Shown here: positions 19,662 to 28,432 of the stretch, one piece after another
Numbering within the stretch: the first letter of the stretch is position 1
Layout of the letters: each line of letters starts with the position of its first letter
From: Leptolyngbya sp. FACHB-8
Lineage (GTDB): Bacteria > Cyanobacteriota > Cyanobacteriia > Elainellales > Elainellaceae
Assembly (NCBI RefSeq): GCF_014695575.1
Contig: NZ_JACJOO010000059.1
Location: forward strand, 1-64,000
Direction: 5' to 3'
DNA length: 64,000 nt
Notes under the pieces: generated by a model
What the model was told of the DNA's origin: nothing
Seen by the model: the letters and a program-made list of their open reading frames with translations, nothing else
Database searches by the model: none
Program-made: the position numbers and the translations under genes

Positions 19662-21098
19662 TTAGCCGTCTTTCAGAGACTTATCGATACTGCTATGGGA
19701 AGAGGAAGCCATATCCATGATGCCAAACTCGCCATAACCAATCTCGCTGTGCTCAAAGGGATCCAGACCCTGAGCTTCGACCTCTTCAGAAGAACGAATA
19801 CCTACAGTCGCTTGCAGGAGCTTAATGATGATAAAGGTACCAACGGCCGCGATCGCATAAGCAATTAATACCGCCGCAATTTGTTTGAACAACTGGCCAG
19901 GATTGCCATAGAACAGACCATCAGCACCCGCCGCATTCACCGTTGTGGTCGCAAACAGACCCGTGAGGATAGCCCCAATAGTTCCGCCCACACCATGAAC
20001 TGGGAACGTATCGAGGGCATCGTCAATGCCGAGCTTGTTCTTGATACGAATGGCATAGAAACAGCAGAAGGCCGTGATACCACCAATCAGCAGAGCCGCA
20101 ACGGGGGTGACAAAACCAGCGGCCGGGGTAATCCCCACGAGACCTGCAACAGCACCAGTCGCCAGACCAACAGCAGTCGGCTTACCCATTAGAGACCATT
20201 CCATCAAAATCCACACAAGGCCAGCAGCAGCGGCCCCACAGTTGGTCGCGACAAAGGCAGCAGTCGCTAAGCCACCAGAAGCCAGGGCACTACCTGCGTT
20301 GAAACCAAACCACCCAAACCACAGTAGACCGGCACCCAACATGATGAAGGGCACGTTGTGAGGAGCAACCAGACGATTGGGGTAGATTCTACGGTTTTTC
20401 AGCATGATCGCTGCCACGAAAGCAGAAACTCCAGAGCTGATATGGACTACGGTGCCTCCTGCGAAGTCAAGGGCTCCGAAGCCACCATATAGGCCCATGA
20501 GCCCACCTTTGGCCCAAACCATGTGAGCTAAGGGACAGTAGATAAAGATAGACCAGAGCAACGTGAACAGGAAGTAAGCCCGAAACTTCATGCGCTCTAC
20601 CAGCGCCCCCGAGATCAGCGCAGGCGTAATCATCGCGAACATGCCCTGATACATCATGAAGGCTTCATGGGGAATGGTAGGGGCGTAGGACACAACCGCC
20701 TCTGGCTGAGACCCCACCAGGTAATCGGTAGTTTCTAAGCCAACGCCATTCAGGAATAACCATTCCAACCCGCCAATAAAGGAAGTGCCTGGTGCAAAGG
20801 CCAGGCTGTATCCCCATAACACCCAGGTCACACCAACCAATAGCATCATCGTAAAGCTCATCATCAATGTATTAAGTACATTGAGGGAGCGAACAAAGCC
20901 ACCATAGAAAAAAGCCAATCCTGGTGTCATCAATAACACCAGAGCCGCACAAATCAGCATGAAAGCTGTATCTGCAGAAACCTGAGCAGTTGCAGCGACT
21001 TCTAAGGGATCAGGAGTCTGCGCTAGCACTGCCTGGGGAAAAAGACCCAATGATAGAGTTAAACTGATAGCTGCAAGAGCTACGATTGAAAGCAACAT
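19662..21098 (-). CDS. amt: Ammonium transporter (Amt family)
   Basis: A 478-residue inner-membrane protein with a cleavable N-terminal segment (LGLFPQAVLAQ) and eleven membrane helices. The family signature DFAGGTVVHISSGVSA and the pore histidine pair (VVHISSG and FPVHGVGGT) are present, as is WFGWFGFNAGSAL. It imports ammonium/ammonia and is usually regulated by a GlnK/PII protein, which is not in this window. The acidic, Ser-rich C-terminal tail is about 45 residues. A possible imperfect NtcA site with matching -10 lies upstream (21300-21342), consistent with known nitrogen control of cyanobacterial amt1. Confidence 0.96.
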   Translation of the reverse strand: MLLSIVALAAISLTLSLGLFPQAVLAQTPDPLEVAATAQVSADTAFMLICAALVLLMTPGLAFFYGGFVRSLNVLNTLMMSFTMMLLVGVTWVLWGYSLAFAPGTSFIGGLEWLFLNGVGLETTDYLVGSQPEAVVSYAPTIPHEAFMMYQGMFAMITPALISGALVERMKFRAYFLFTLLWSIFIYCPLAHMVWAKGGLMGLYGGFGALDFAGGTVVHISSGVSAFVAAIMLKNRRIYPNRLVAPHNVPFIMLGAGLLWFGWFGFNAGSALASGGLATAAFVATNCGAAAAGLVWILMEWSLMGKPTAVGLATGAVAGLVGITPAAGFVTPVAALLIGGITAFCCFYAIRIKNKLGIDDALDTFPVHGVGGTIGAILTGLFATTTVNAAGADGLFYGNPGQLFKQIAAVLIAYAIAAVGTFIIIKLLQATVGIRSSEEVEAQGLDPFEHSEIGYGEFGIMDMASSSHSSIDKSLKDG

Positions 21099-21299
21099 GG
21101 GTAACGCTCTTTGAGTCGTGGTGCAGGCATGTCAATTTTGAACTGACTGGCAAATTTTGGCAGGCTGAGATGGAAGCCTTGCTAAACAAGAAATCCAGAG
21201 GCCGTAAGCAAGCTTCACCTTTACTCAGCACCCCTGATTATTCTGTGCACATCTTCAAATTTGCGAGCCAAGCCCTATTGGACATATATTTTCTGGCTT

Positions 21300-21342
21300 A
21301 GATTACATATAGACATTCACGCCAAAATGTATCAAATGTTGC
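21300..21342 (-). promoter_or_regulatory. Candidate NtcA-type promoter of amt (imperfect box)
   Basis: Read on the minus strand: GCA-N8-TAC (21342-21329, one mismatch to GTA-N8-TAC), a 23-base gap, then TAATCT (21305-21300), which fits TAN3T. The predicted start near 21293 would leave a leader of about 195 bases. The single mismatch and long leader make it a candidate only. Confidence 0.4.
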
Positions 21343-21484
21343 AGTTTCAGTCAGATTTAACAATGTGTTACCTGAGATCCCATGCAGGTGAGGGATCTGG
21401 GTTTTGGGGCGATCGCCCTTGCTGAATCCCCAGCTATTAATCTCTCCAAAGCTTCTCGTATAACCAACTAGGTCATGTTTCAAA

Positions 21485-21547
21485 CATGTGGATAGGGTGT
21501 GGTAACAGAGGCACAAAGTACCCCTGTTACCACACCCCATCCACATG
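21485..21547. repeat. Hairpin family D copy
   Basis: 24-bp arms (CATGTGGATAGGGTGTGG... CCACACCCCATCCACATG) with one mismatch. It shares the GTGGATGGGGTGTG core with the copies near 38944, 46012, 54821 and 61590. Confidence 0.65.
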
Positions 21548-21694
21548 CCCAGAACCCTACCAGCGCGTAGCACCATAAACCTTTCCGGTTTAGTGAGGTA
21601 AGAAGAATAGATATGAAACTTTGTCCCACATCCATCTCTTATGCCTCCTGAACTAAAAAATCCTATACAGCACTTTTCAAGCCTATGAGGTACA

Positions 21695-21743
21695 AGCTAT
21701 TTTTGTAGGAGCCTCGCTCCGCGAGGGTCCTACAAAAATAGCT
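21695..21743. repeat. Intergenic hairpin
   Basis: Arms AGCTATTTTTGTAGGA (plus GCCTCGC) and complement, tip TCC, one mismatch. Not assigned to a family. Confidence 0.55.
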
Positions 21744-22070
21744 GCATTTTATTCAAGCGCAAAGCGCTGTAACTCTTAAGAAATTGTTTAAAAGGCAGAA
21801 ACTAATAAGTGTTTAAAAGACTCGATCTTTCCTGCTAAAAAGACATGAAAACTCAATGTTTTGAAACGAATTCTAAAGCAAACAGCCTCAATTCAAGATT
21901 ATAAGCAAGCTCTCATTCTTTAGACAGATTTTGTAACCCAAGAGGTGGAGTTACTCTCCAAACAGAGCCTCCCAGGGAACGTACTGAAGCACTGGCAGTA
22001 TTACCTAATGCATGCCAACTCGTACGTTCATCTTTGCTGGGAGCTTACTGCACCCCCACCGTAAGAAGCT

Positions 22071-22571
22071 GTGTTTGAGTATCTTCCTCCCCTTAATGAA
22101 CACAATCTGCCCTATCCTGACACCATTCATCCCATCGTGGTGCATTTTGTCATTGCGATGGTGTTATTTGCAGTGTTCTGTGATTTAGTTGGATATTTCA
22201 CCAAGAATTCTCGGCTTTATGAAGTGAGCTGGTGGAATTTATCTTTTGCAACGGTTTCGATCTTTATTGCAGTTATCTTCGGGCAAATTGAAGCGGGTTT
22301 GGCAGAACCTTATGGTTCCGCAGTTTCTACCCTCAACTTACATACCTTATTAGGCTGGTCATTATCTGGTTTTTTAGCCGCCGTTACAGGATGGCGCTAC
22401 GTTATCCGCACTCAGGAAAAGCAACAGCTTCCCATTCCATATTTAGTCGTTAGTGTGGGCCTGGTAGGTGCAGTACTATTTCAAACCTACTTGGGCGATC
22501 TGTTGGTATGGGTATACGGTCTGCATAGTACGCCGGTCGTGGAAGCCACACGTTCGGGAGGGCTGTCATGA
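22071..22571 (+). CDS. DUF2231 membrane protein (first of pair)
   Basis: A 166-residue protein with a GTG start and four membrane helices. The HPIVVHFVIAMV motif near residues 20-31 is the DUF2231 signature, and further conserved histidines (His92) could ligate haem or face the quinone layer. The stop overlaps the next gene (ATGA), so the two are translationally coupled. DUF2231 pairs commonly precede the alternative oxidase genes in cyanobacteria as I recall them; a redox or assembly role is inferred only from this linkage. Confidence 0.8.
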   Translation: MFEYLPPLNEHNLPYPDTIHPIVVHFVIAMVLFAVFCDLVGYFTKNSRLYEVSWWNLSFATVSIFIAVIFGQIEAGLAEPYGSAVSTLNLHTLLGWSLSGFLAAVTGWRYVIRTQEKQQLPIPYLVVSVGLVGAVLFQTYLGDLLVWVYGLHSTPVVEATRSGGLS

Positions 22572-23170
22572 ATCCTGATTTGCTGGAACAGTGGAGAAAC
22601 ATATTGGGGCCTAATGGATTACCCTACATCTTCCCGATCCACCCAAACTTAGTGCATTTGACCCTGGGGTTATTTATTGCAGCGATCGCCTTCGACATTG
22701 TCGGTGTGCTCTACCCTGTCGATAAAGCTGTTTTCAAATACCTGGCCATCCCTGTCTCTCGCTCTGCATTGTTTGACGTGGGCTGGTATAACCTGGTAGC
22801 CGCTTCTGTCATCACCTTCTTCACGGTTGCGACTGGCTTCTTCGAAATTATTCTGGCGGCTCCCCTGGCCGATGTGAAAAGCCCCTGGGGTATGGGAGCG
22901 CTGCAAACCATGATCGGGCACGGCGTCGGTGGAGTCATTATTCTCACACTGATTGTCGGTATGACGGTCTGGCGAGGCTTCCAGCGCTTTCGCTGGCGTC
23001 GAGATATGGCCCGCCAAGTGCAATGGAGCTACCTTGGGGCGGGATTGATTGTTTTCCTCCTGATGTTCCTCCAGGGCACGCTAGGTGCGCACCTGGGCAC
23101 AGAATTCGGCATTCATATCACAGCTGATCAACTGCTGCATCTGGGGGAAAACCCAGCCGAGAAGCTTTAG
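22568..23170 (+). CDS. DUF2231 membrane protein (second of pair)
   Basis: A 200-residue protein overlapping its upstream neighbour by four bases. It has four membrane helices and the signature HPNLVHLTLGLFIAAIAFD near residue 25; a second histidine cluster (MIGHGVGG) lies in the third helix, equivalent to LHTLLGW in the first gene. The two proteins are diverged paralogues and probably form a heteromer. 115 bases separate it from oxidase subunit II. Confidence 0.8.
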   Translation: MNPDLLEQWRNILGPNGLPYIFPIHPNLVHLTLGLFIAAIAFDIVGVLYPVDKAVFKYLAIPVSRSALFDVGWYNLVAASVITFFTVATGFFEIILAAPLADVKSPWGMGALQTMIGHGVGGVIILTLIVGMTVWRGFQRFRWRRDMARQVQWSYLGAGLIVFLLMFLQGTLGAHLGTEFGIHITADQLLHLGENPAEKL

Positions 23171-23285
23171 ATCAATAGGCAGGGGAGCTTCTGCATACTG
23201 GCCCTCTTCCAAGCAATTCAGCTAACCTCCTTAAACCTCTTCCCCCGCTCCTCACATATCCATCCCCTCACCCACCTACTCTCAT

Positions 23286-24245
23286 ATGATGAAACTCCGC
23301 GCAGCCATCATCATGACGCTCTACGCCATCTTCGCGGCCTTTGTTAGCTTCTGGATGGCGAAGCAGTCCTATTCCTGGTTTCCTCCCGAGGCTGCTTCCG
23401 AGTCGAAGCTGGTTGATGACTTGTTCAGCCTGTTCACCGGATTAGGCACGTTCATTTATCTGGGGGTAATTGGGCCGTTCTTCTACTCCCTCATTTTTCA
23501 CCGGGCCGAAAAGTACGACATGAGCGATGGCCCACCCATCGAAGGCAATACTGCGCTGGAAGTGATTTGGACAGCTATCCCCATCGTGCTGGTGTTAACC
23601 CTGTCCTGGGTGAGCTATCAAACTTACGAAAAAATGGCGATCCGGGGACCCATGGAACTGGTGCACTTGCATACGCCTTCCCTGATTCCTGCCGCCTACG
23701 CAGACCCCTTCGACAGCTCGCCTCAGAAAGAAATTCAGAGCGCAGCGGAAAAGCCTATAGAGAACATTGAGGTGCTGGCGCGACAGTGGGCCTGGGTGTT
23801 CCGCTATCCCGAAGCCGATATCACCAGCACCGAGTTGCACTTGCCGATCGATCGTCGCATCCACTTCACGCTGCATAGCGAGGATGTGCTGCATGGGTTC
23901 TACATTCCAGCATTCCGTTTGAAGCAGGATGTGGTTCCTAATCACGATATTGAAATGGAACTCACCCCTACCCGCGCGGGTACCTATCGCCTGCGAGACT
24001 CTATGTTTAGCGGCACCTACTTTGCTGCGAACCAGGCTGATGTCGTTGTGCAACCCCTTGAGGAATATGAGCAGTGGTTGGCTGATGCGGCAAGCCGGGA
24101 ATTGACAACGGCTTACAACCCGGCGATCGCCGAATACACCCGCAGAAGTGCGATCGTCAAAGGCTGGGACAGCATTGCCCCCGCTCCACCTCCTGAGGTG
24201 AACTACGCGCCACCAACGAAGCAACCTACAAGCCCACCTGCGTAG
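23286..24245 (+). CDS. ctaC: Alternative oxidase (ARTO) subunit II lacking CuA
   Basis: A 319-residue subunit II of a haem-copper oxidase. Two N-terminal membrane helices (about residues 8-28 and 50-72, plus the TAIPIVLVLTLSW helix at 96-110) anchor a periplasmic cupredoxin domain (160-265). His203 (SEDVLHGFYIP) is kept, but the CuA loop that should read Cys-x3-Cys-x3-His-x2-Met is replaced by MFSGTYFAANQAD (240-252), with no cysteine. This is the hallmark of the cyanobacterial alternative respiratory terminal oxidase, thought to take electrons from quinol rather than cytochrome c. The Pro-rich C-terminus is disordered. It is followed closely by subunits I and III. Confidence 0.92.
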   Translation: MMKLRAAIIMTLYAIFAAFVSFWMAKQSYSWFPPEAASESKLVDDLFSLFTGLGTFIYLGVIGPFFYSLIFHRAEKYDMSDGPPIEGNTALEVIWTAIPIVLVLTLSWVSYQTYEKMAIRGPMELVHLHTPSLIPAAYADPFDSSPQKEIQSAAEKPIENIEVLARQWAWVFRYPEADITSTELHLPIDRRIHFTLHSEDVLHGFYIPAFRLKQDVVPNHDIEMELTPTRAGTYRLRDSMFSGTYFAANQADVVVQPLEEYEQWLADAASRELTTAYNPAIAEYTRRSAIVKGWDSIAPAPPPEVNYAPPTKQPTSPPA

Positions 24246-24305
24246 AAGGCAATTTATCTTTAACCAGTCACTCATCGACCCATTCAACCATCCACCCCTA
24301 TCCCC

Positions 24306-25982
24306 ATGACCACCATTTCCCCAGAATCCCCTGAAATTACCCGTGGCCAGCCGTATCCTGGCGCACCGGATAACTGGCGGCGGTTCTTTACTTTCAGTAC
24401 CGACCACAAAGTTATTGGCATTCAATACATCGTCACCTCCTTTTTCTTTTTTCTAGTAGGTGGGATTGAAGCCATGATCATGCGCGGGGAGTTGATTACT
24501 CCGGATGCGGATCTGGTCGATCGCACCGTCTACAATGCTCTGTTCACCATGCATGGCTCGATCATGCTGTTTTTGTGGACCTTTCCTGTGCTGGTCGGCC
24601 TGGGGAATTATCTGGTGCCCCTGATGATTGGGGCACGAGACATGGCCTTTCCCCGGTTGAATGCGGTGTCTTTCTGGATGATTCCCGTCGTGGGAATTCT
24701 GATGCTCGGCAGTTATTTAGTACCGGGCGGGCCGTCTCAATCGGGGTGGTGGGCCTATCCTCCGGTCAGTTTGCAGACACCCACAGGAAGCTGGTTTAAC
24801 GGCCAATTTCTCTGGATTCTGGCGGTGGCGATCTCCGGGGTATCGTCCATTATGGGGGCGGTAAATTTCGTCACGACCATTGTGCGAATGCGGGCACCGG
24901 GGATGACCTGGTTTCGGACTCCAGCCTTTGTCTGGGCGGTGATGTCGGCGCAGTTAATCCAGCTCTATGGGTTGCCCGCTCTGACGGGCGGAGCCATTAT
25001 GCTGCTGCTGGACTTAACCATTGGCACCAGTTTCTTTGCACCTGAGCGAGGTGGTAATCCTGTCCTCTACCAGCATTTCTTCTGGTTTTATTCTCACCCG
25101 GCTGTGTACGTGATGGTGTTGCCAGCTTTCGGTATCTTTTCCGAAGTGCTGCCCGTCCATGCTCGTAAGCCGCTGTTTGGTTATCGCATTATTGCGGCCT
25201 CGTCCCTACTGATCACCATTATCAGCGGGACTGTGTGGGTGCATCACATGTTTGCCAGTGCCACACCCGGCTGGATGCGGATGTTTTTCATGGTGACGAC
25301 CATGCTGGTAGGGGTGCCCAGCGGTATCAAAGTATTTGGTTGGGTCGCAACGGTTTGGGGTGGCAAAATTCGCTTCACTACCCCGATGCTATTCGCGCTG
25401 GGGGGCATCACAAACTGGTTATTCGCTGGAATTACAGGAATCTTTCTGGGTTCAGTGCCCATTGATATTCACGTCAACAACACGTACTTCGTCGTAGGGC
25501 ATTTCCATTACGTGTTGTATGGGGCGATCGTCATGGCGATCTATGCAGCGCTCTATCACTGGTTCCCGAAAATCACGGGCCGGATGTATTACGAAGGATT
25601 AGGCAAACTCCACTTTGTGTTGACCTTTGCGGGTACCTTCCTGGCGTTTCTGCCCATGCACGAAGCGGGCCTCTTGGGAATGCCGCGCCGTGTGGCCTCC
25701 TACGACCCCGAATTTGCCTACTGGAATGTGCTAGCTAGCCTGGGTGGTTTCCTATTGGGCATGTCTACCTTGCCGTTCATCCTCAACATGGTGAGTTCCT
25801 GGATTCGTGGCCCTCAGGCGGGGGATAACCCCTGGCGGGCGTACGGCCTGGAATGGATGGTTTCCTCACCGCCCCCCGTTGAAAACTTTGAAGAGATCCC
25901 AACGGTTATTTCTGGCCCCTACGGTTACGGCAAGGATCAACCTTTGGTGGCGGGTCAAGAACCAGTCGCACAAACTTCGTAG
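24306..25982 (+). CDS. ctaD: Alternative oxidase subunit I
   Basis: 558 residues with twelve predicted helices, binding both haems and CuB. Ligands are visible: His83 (MHG) and His401 for the low-spin haem; His399 for the high-spin haem; His264, His313 and His314 for CuB; and the cross-linked Tyr268. The motif around His264 is SHPAVYVMVLPAFG: the glutamate found in A1-type oxidases (HPEVY) is alanine, so the proton path differs from the mitochondrial-type enzyme. The gene lies 60 bases after ctaC and 17 before ctaE in one operon. Confidence 0.95.
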   Translation: MTTISPESPEITRGQPYPGAPDNWRRFFTFSTDHKVIGIQYIVTSFFFFLVGGIEAMIMRGELITPDADLVDRTVYNALFTMHGSIMLFLWTFPVLVGLGNYLVPLMIGARDMAFPRLNAVSFWMIPVVGILMLGSYLVPGGPSQSGWWAYPPVSLQTPTGSWFNGQFLWILAVAISGVSSIMGAVNFVTTIVRMRAPGMTWFRTPAFVWAVMSAQLIQLYGLPALTGGAIMLLLDLTIGTSFFAPERGGNPVLYQHFFWFYSHPAVYVMVLPAFGIFSEVLPVHARKPLFGYRIIAASSLLITIISGTVWVHHMFASATPGWMRMFFMVTTMLVGVPSGIKVFGWVATVWGGKIRFTTPMLFALGGITNWLFAGITGIFLGSVPIDIHVNNTYFVVGHFHYVLYGAIVMAIYAALYHWFPKITGRMYYEGLGKLHFVLTFAGTFLAFLPMHEAGLLGMPRRVASYDPEFAYWNVLASLGGFLLGMSTLPFILNMVSSWIRGPQAGDNPWRAYGLEWMVSSPPPVENFEEIPTVISGPYGYGKDQPLVAGQEPVAQTS

Positions 25983-25999
25983 GATGGATAGACACAACT

Positions 26000-26611
26000 A
26001 TGACTACTGAAAGAGCGATCGCCCAAGACGTCGAATCCGATGTCCGCCACACGCAGGAGCATGACGAGGCCGGCAACAGTAAGTTTGGCTTCATTGTCTT
26101 CCTGCTATCTGAAAGTGTGATTTTCATTAGCTTCTTTGTCGGCTATATCGTCTACAAAACGACAACAGTGGGGGATTGGTATCCCCCTGGCGTGACGGGT
26201 TTGGAAACCCATGAGCCGACGATCAACACCATCATTCTGGTATCGAGTAGCTTTGTCATCTACGTGGCAGAGCGCTACTTGCACGATGGCAAGTTATGGG
26301 GCTTTCGCACATTTCTCATCGCCACCATGGCGATGGGTGCCTACTTCCTTTACGGTCAGGCAGTGGAGTGGAGTCATTTGCCGTTCACCGTGCAATCTGG
26401 TTTATTTGGCGGATCGTTCTATTTGTTGACCGGATTCCATGGTTTACACGTACTCACTGGCATTCTTTTACAGGGATTGATGTTGGGGCGATCGCTCTAC
26501 CCCCACAATTACGACAACGGTTATTTTGGCGTTGAAGCTACGTCGTTGTTCTGGCATTTCGTTGATGTCATTTGGATTATTTTGTTTGTTCTGATCTACG
26601 TCTGGCAGTAA
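26000..26611 (+). CDS. ctaE: Alternative oxidase subunit III
   Basis: A 203-residue protein with five membrane helices. The conserved FHGLHVLTGILLQ and SLFWHFVDVIWIILF motifs are the family hallmarks. The N-terminal 30 residues are charged and cytoplasmic. It completes the three-subunit oxidase; the GMC oxidoreductase starts 20 bases after its stop. Confidence 0.93.
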   Translation: MTTERAIAQDVESDVRHTQEHDEAGNSKFGFIVFLLSESVIFISFFVGYIVYKTTTVGDWYPPGVTGLETHEPTINTIILVSSSFVIYVAERYLHDGKLWGFRTFLIATMAMGAYFLYGQAVEWSHLPFTVQSGLFGGSFYLLTGFHGLHVLTGILLQGLMLGRSLYPHNYDNGYFGVEATSLFWHFVDVIWIILFVLIYVWQ

Positions 26612-26631
26612 GCGAGAGAGGATATATTCCT

Positions 26632-28134
26632 ATGATCATCGACGACCAACACTATGACGTCATCATCATTGGCAGCGGAGCCGGTGGCGGCACCCTGGCT
26701 CGGAAACTTGCGCCTACTGGCAAAAAGATTTTGATCCTGGAACGGGGCGATTTTCTGGAGCGGGAAAGCTCGCAGCTGATTGATACCGAAGTTTTTAAGA
26801 AAGAACAATTTCACGGGCCGGAAGCGTGGCACGATCGCACTGGAGAACCCTTCTATCCTCAGACCCGCTACTGCGTGGGGGGGAATACAAAGATCTGGAG
26901 CGGGGTGCTATTGAGGATGCGCGATCGCGACTTTGAAACAGTGCAGCACCAAGATGGCCTATCACCCGAATGGCCTCTCAAGTATTCGGACTTCGAACCC
27001 TACTACACAGAAGCAGAACAGCTTTATCAAGTTCACGGTCGAATCGGGGATGATCCGACCGAGCCGCCCCACAGTTCAGGCTATCCTGAACCTGAAGTAG
27101 CCCATGAACCCGATATTCAAACGGTTTTTGATACGCTCTCCAAACAAGGGTTGCATCCCGCCTATTTGCCCTTAGGTTTAGGCGATCAGGGCCGAACGGA
27201 TTCTGAAGATACAGGAGTCTCTCCAGCCTTAAAGCATGAGAATGTCACGCTGAAAACCGGAGCTCAAGTCATTTCTCTGCATACCAATCCCTCAGGCTCC
27301 GAGATTCGGGGTGTTCAGGTCAAGATTGGGCACCATTCCTACCTGTTCTCCGGGCACATCATCGTTTTGGCCTGTGGTGCTGTGAACTCGGCGGCCTTAC
27401 TGTTACGTTCGGCCAACGAGAAGCACCCGAATGGAATTGCGAACCGTTCTGATTTGGTCGGGCGGAACCTGATGAAGCAATTGCTATCTGTGGTGGTGCA
27501 GTTGACCGCTTCATCTCATTCTGGCCTGTTTCCCCGGACAGTGGGTCTCAACGACTTCTACTGGGGTGATAAAGATTTTCCGTATCCCATGGGCCACGTG
27601 CAGAATTCAGGGGGTATTTTTCAGGATGTCATTTTTTCGGAAGCCCCTCCCATCTTCTCGGCCCTGGCCCGCGCGATTCCCAACTTTGGTCTGCGCCAGT
27701 TAGCAACCCGCTCTATTGGTTGGTGGCTGCAAACGGAGGATTTGCCCAACCCCAACAACCGCGTCTGGTTCTTCGGTGACAAGCTGCGGGTAGACTATGA
27801 GCCCAACAATGAGGAAGCCCACGATCGCCTTGTATACCGCTGGGTGGATATCTTGAGACAAGTGGAAACTGCCCAACCCCAACTCTTTAATCGCAGCACT
27901 CACCCTCGTAGCGATATGCCCATACCTATCGTCGCTCACCAGTGCGGTACCTGCCGCTTTGGTGAAGATCCAGCAAAATCAGTCCTGGATTTAAACTGCC
28001 GTACCCATGAAGTGGACAACCTTTATGTGGTCGATAGCAGCTTCTTCCCATCCAACACAGCCGTGAGCCCAGGGCTCACCGTGATGGCGAACGCACTGCG
28101 GGTAGGTGAACATTTAATCCAGCGTTTAGCCTGA
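26632..28134 (+). CDS. GMC-family FAD oxidoreductase in the oxidase operon
   Basis: A 500-residue flavoprotein with N-terminal DVIIIGSGAGGGTLARKLA (Rossmann FAD site), a GGNTKIWSG segment near 80 and the C-terminal GMC signature VDSSFFPSNTAVSPGLTVMANA. HQCGTCRFG supplies a Cys-rich active-site-proximal loop. ATG 26632 follows GAGAGAGGA; longer frames run back into ctaE. It is probably the last gene of the oxidase operon. The substrate (alcohol or sugar) is unknown. Inference: it could pass electrons to quinone and thus to the ARTO oxidase. Confidence 0.85.
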   Translation: MIIDDQHYDVIIIGSGAGGGTLARKLAPTGKKILILERGDFLERESSQLIDTEVFKKEQFHGPEAWHDRTGEPFYPQTRYCVGGNTKIWSGVLLRMRDRDFETVQHQDGLSPEWPLKYSDFEPYYTEAEQLYQVHGRIGDDPTEPPHSSGYPEPEVAHEPDIQTVFDTLSKQGLHPAYLPLGLGDQGRTDSEDTGVSPALKHENVTLKTGAQVISLHTNPSGSEIRGVQVKIGHHSYLFSGHIIVLACGAVNSAALLLRSANEKHPNGIANRSDLVGRNLMKQLLSVVVQLTASSHSGLFPRTVGLNDFYWGDKDFPYPMGHVQNSGGIFQDVIFSEAPPIFSALARAIPNFGLRQLATRSIGWWLQTEDLPNPNNRVWFFGDKLRVDYEPNNEEAHDRLVYRWVDILRQVETAQPQLFNRSTHPRSDMPIPIVAHQCGTCRFGEDPAKSVLDLNCRTHEVDNLYVVDSSFFPSNTAVSPGLTVMANALRVGEHLIQRLA

Positions 28135-28165
28135 TATAGCGATTAAATCCAGTAGATGGGAGAGG

Positions 28166-28248
28166 CGTAGCGCTGAAGTACAGCAACGGCGGTGTGAGAC
28201 ACTTCGTGCCCCACACCGCTGTACTTAATCAACGTACACAGCGCTATA
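28166..28248. repeat. Hairpin family C copy
   Basis: Imperfect palindrome with CGTAGCGCTGAAGTAC at one end, CACAGCGCTATA at the other, and central ACTTCGTGCCCCACACC. It lies just past the GMC gene and may contribute to transcript end formation. The rest of 28135-28432 is unremarkable. Confidence 0.65.
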
Positions 28249-28432
28249 ACGACATGAATAATTTTGAGGAGCGAACCGAATGGAGGAGGTTGCTGCTAGG
28301 ATGTAGGACACCAAAGGGTGTCTCTTTCGAGAAATTTCCTGGAAATTTCAGCAGTCAAGCGCCATAATTTGGGAGTCAAATCCCACTGTTCGATTCCTTT
28401 GAAGCAATAGCTCACGCGAGTTGGTGATACCT

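Larger units (their letters stand above)
21099..22070. other. Divergent intergenic region between amt and the oxidase operon
   Basis: Almost 1 kb without genes. It holds the candidate amt promoter, a family D hairpin (21485-21547) and another hairpin (21695-21743). The 300 bases before the oxidase operon are AT-rich with no GTA-N8-TAC box. Confidence 0.5.

Noticed and set aside
28388-28397. GTTCGATTCC, a tRNA T-loop-like sequence
   Set aside because: No acceptor, D or anticodon stems can be folded around it; it lies in the leader of the next gene.
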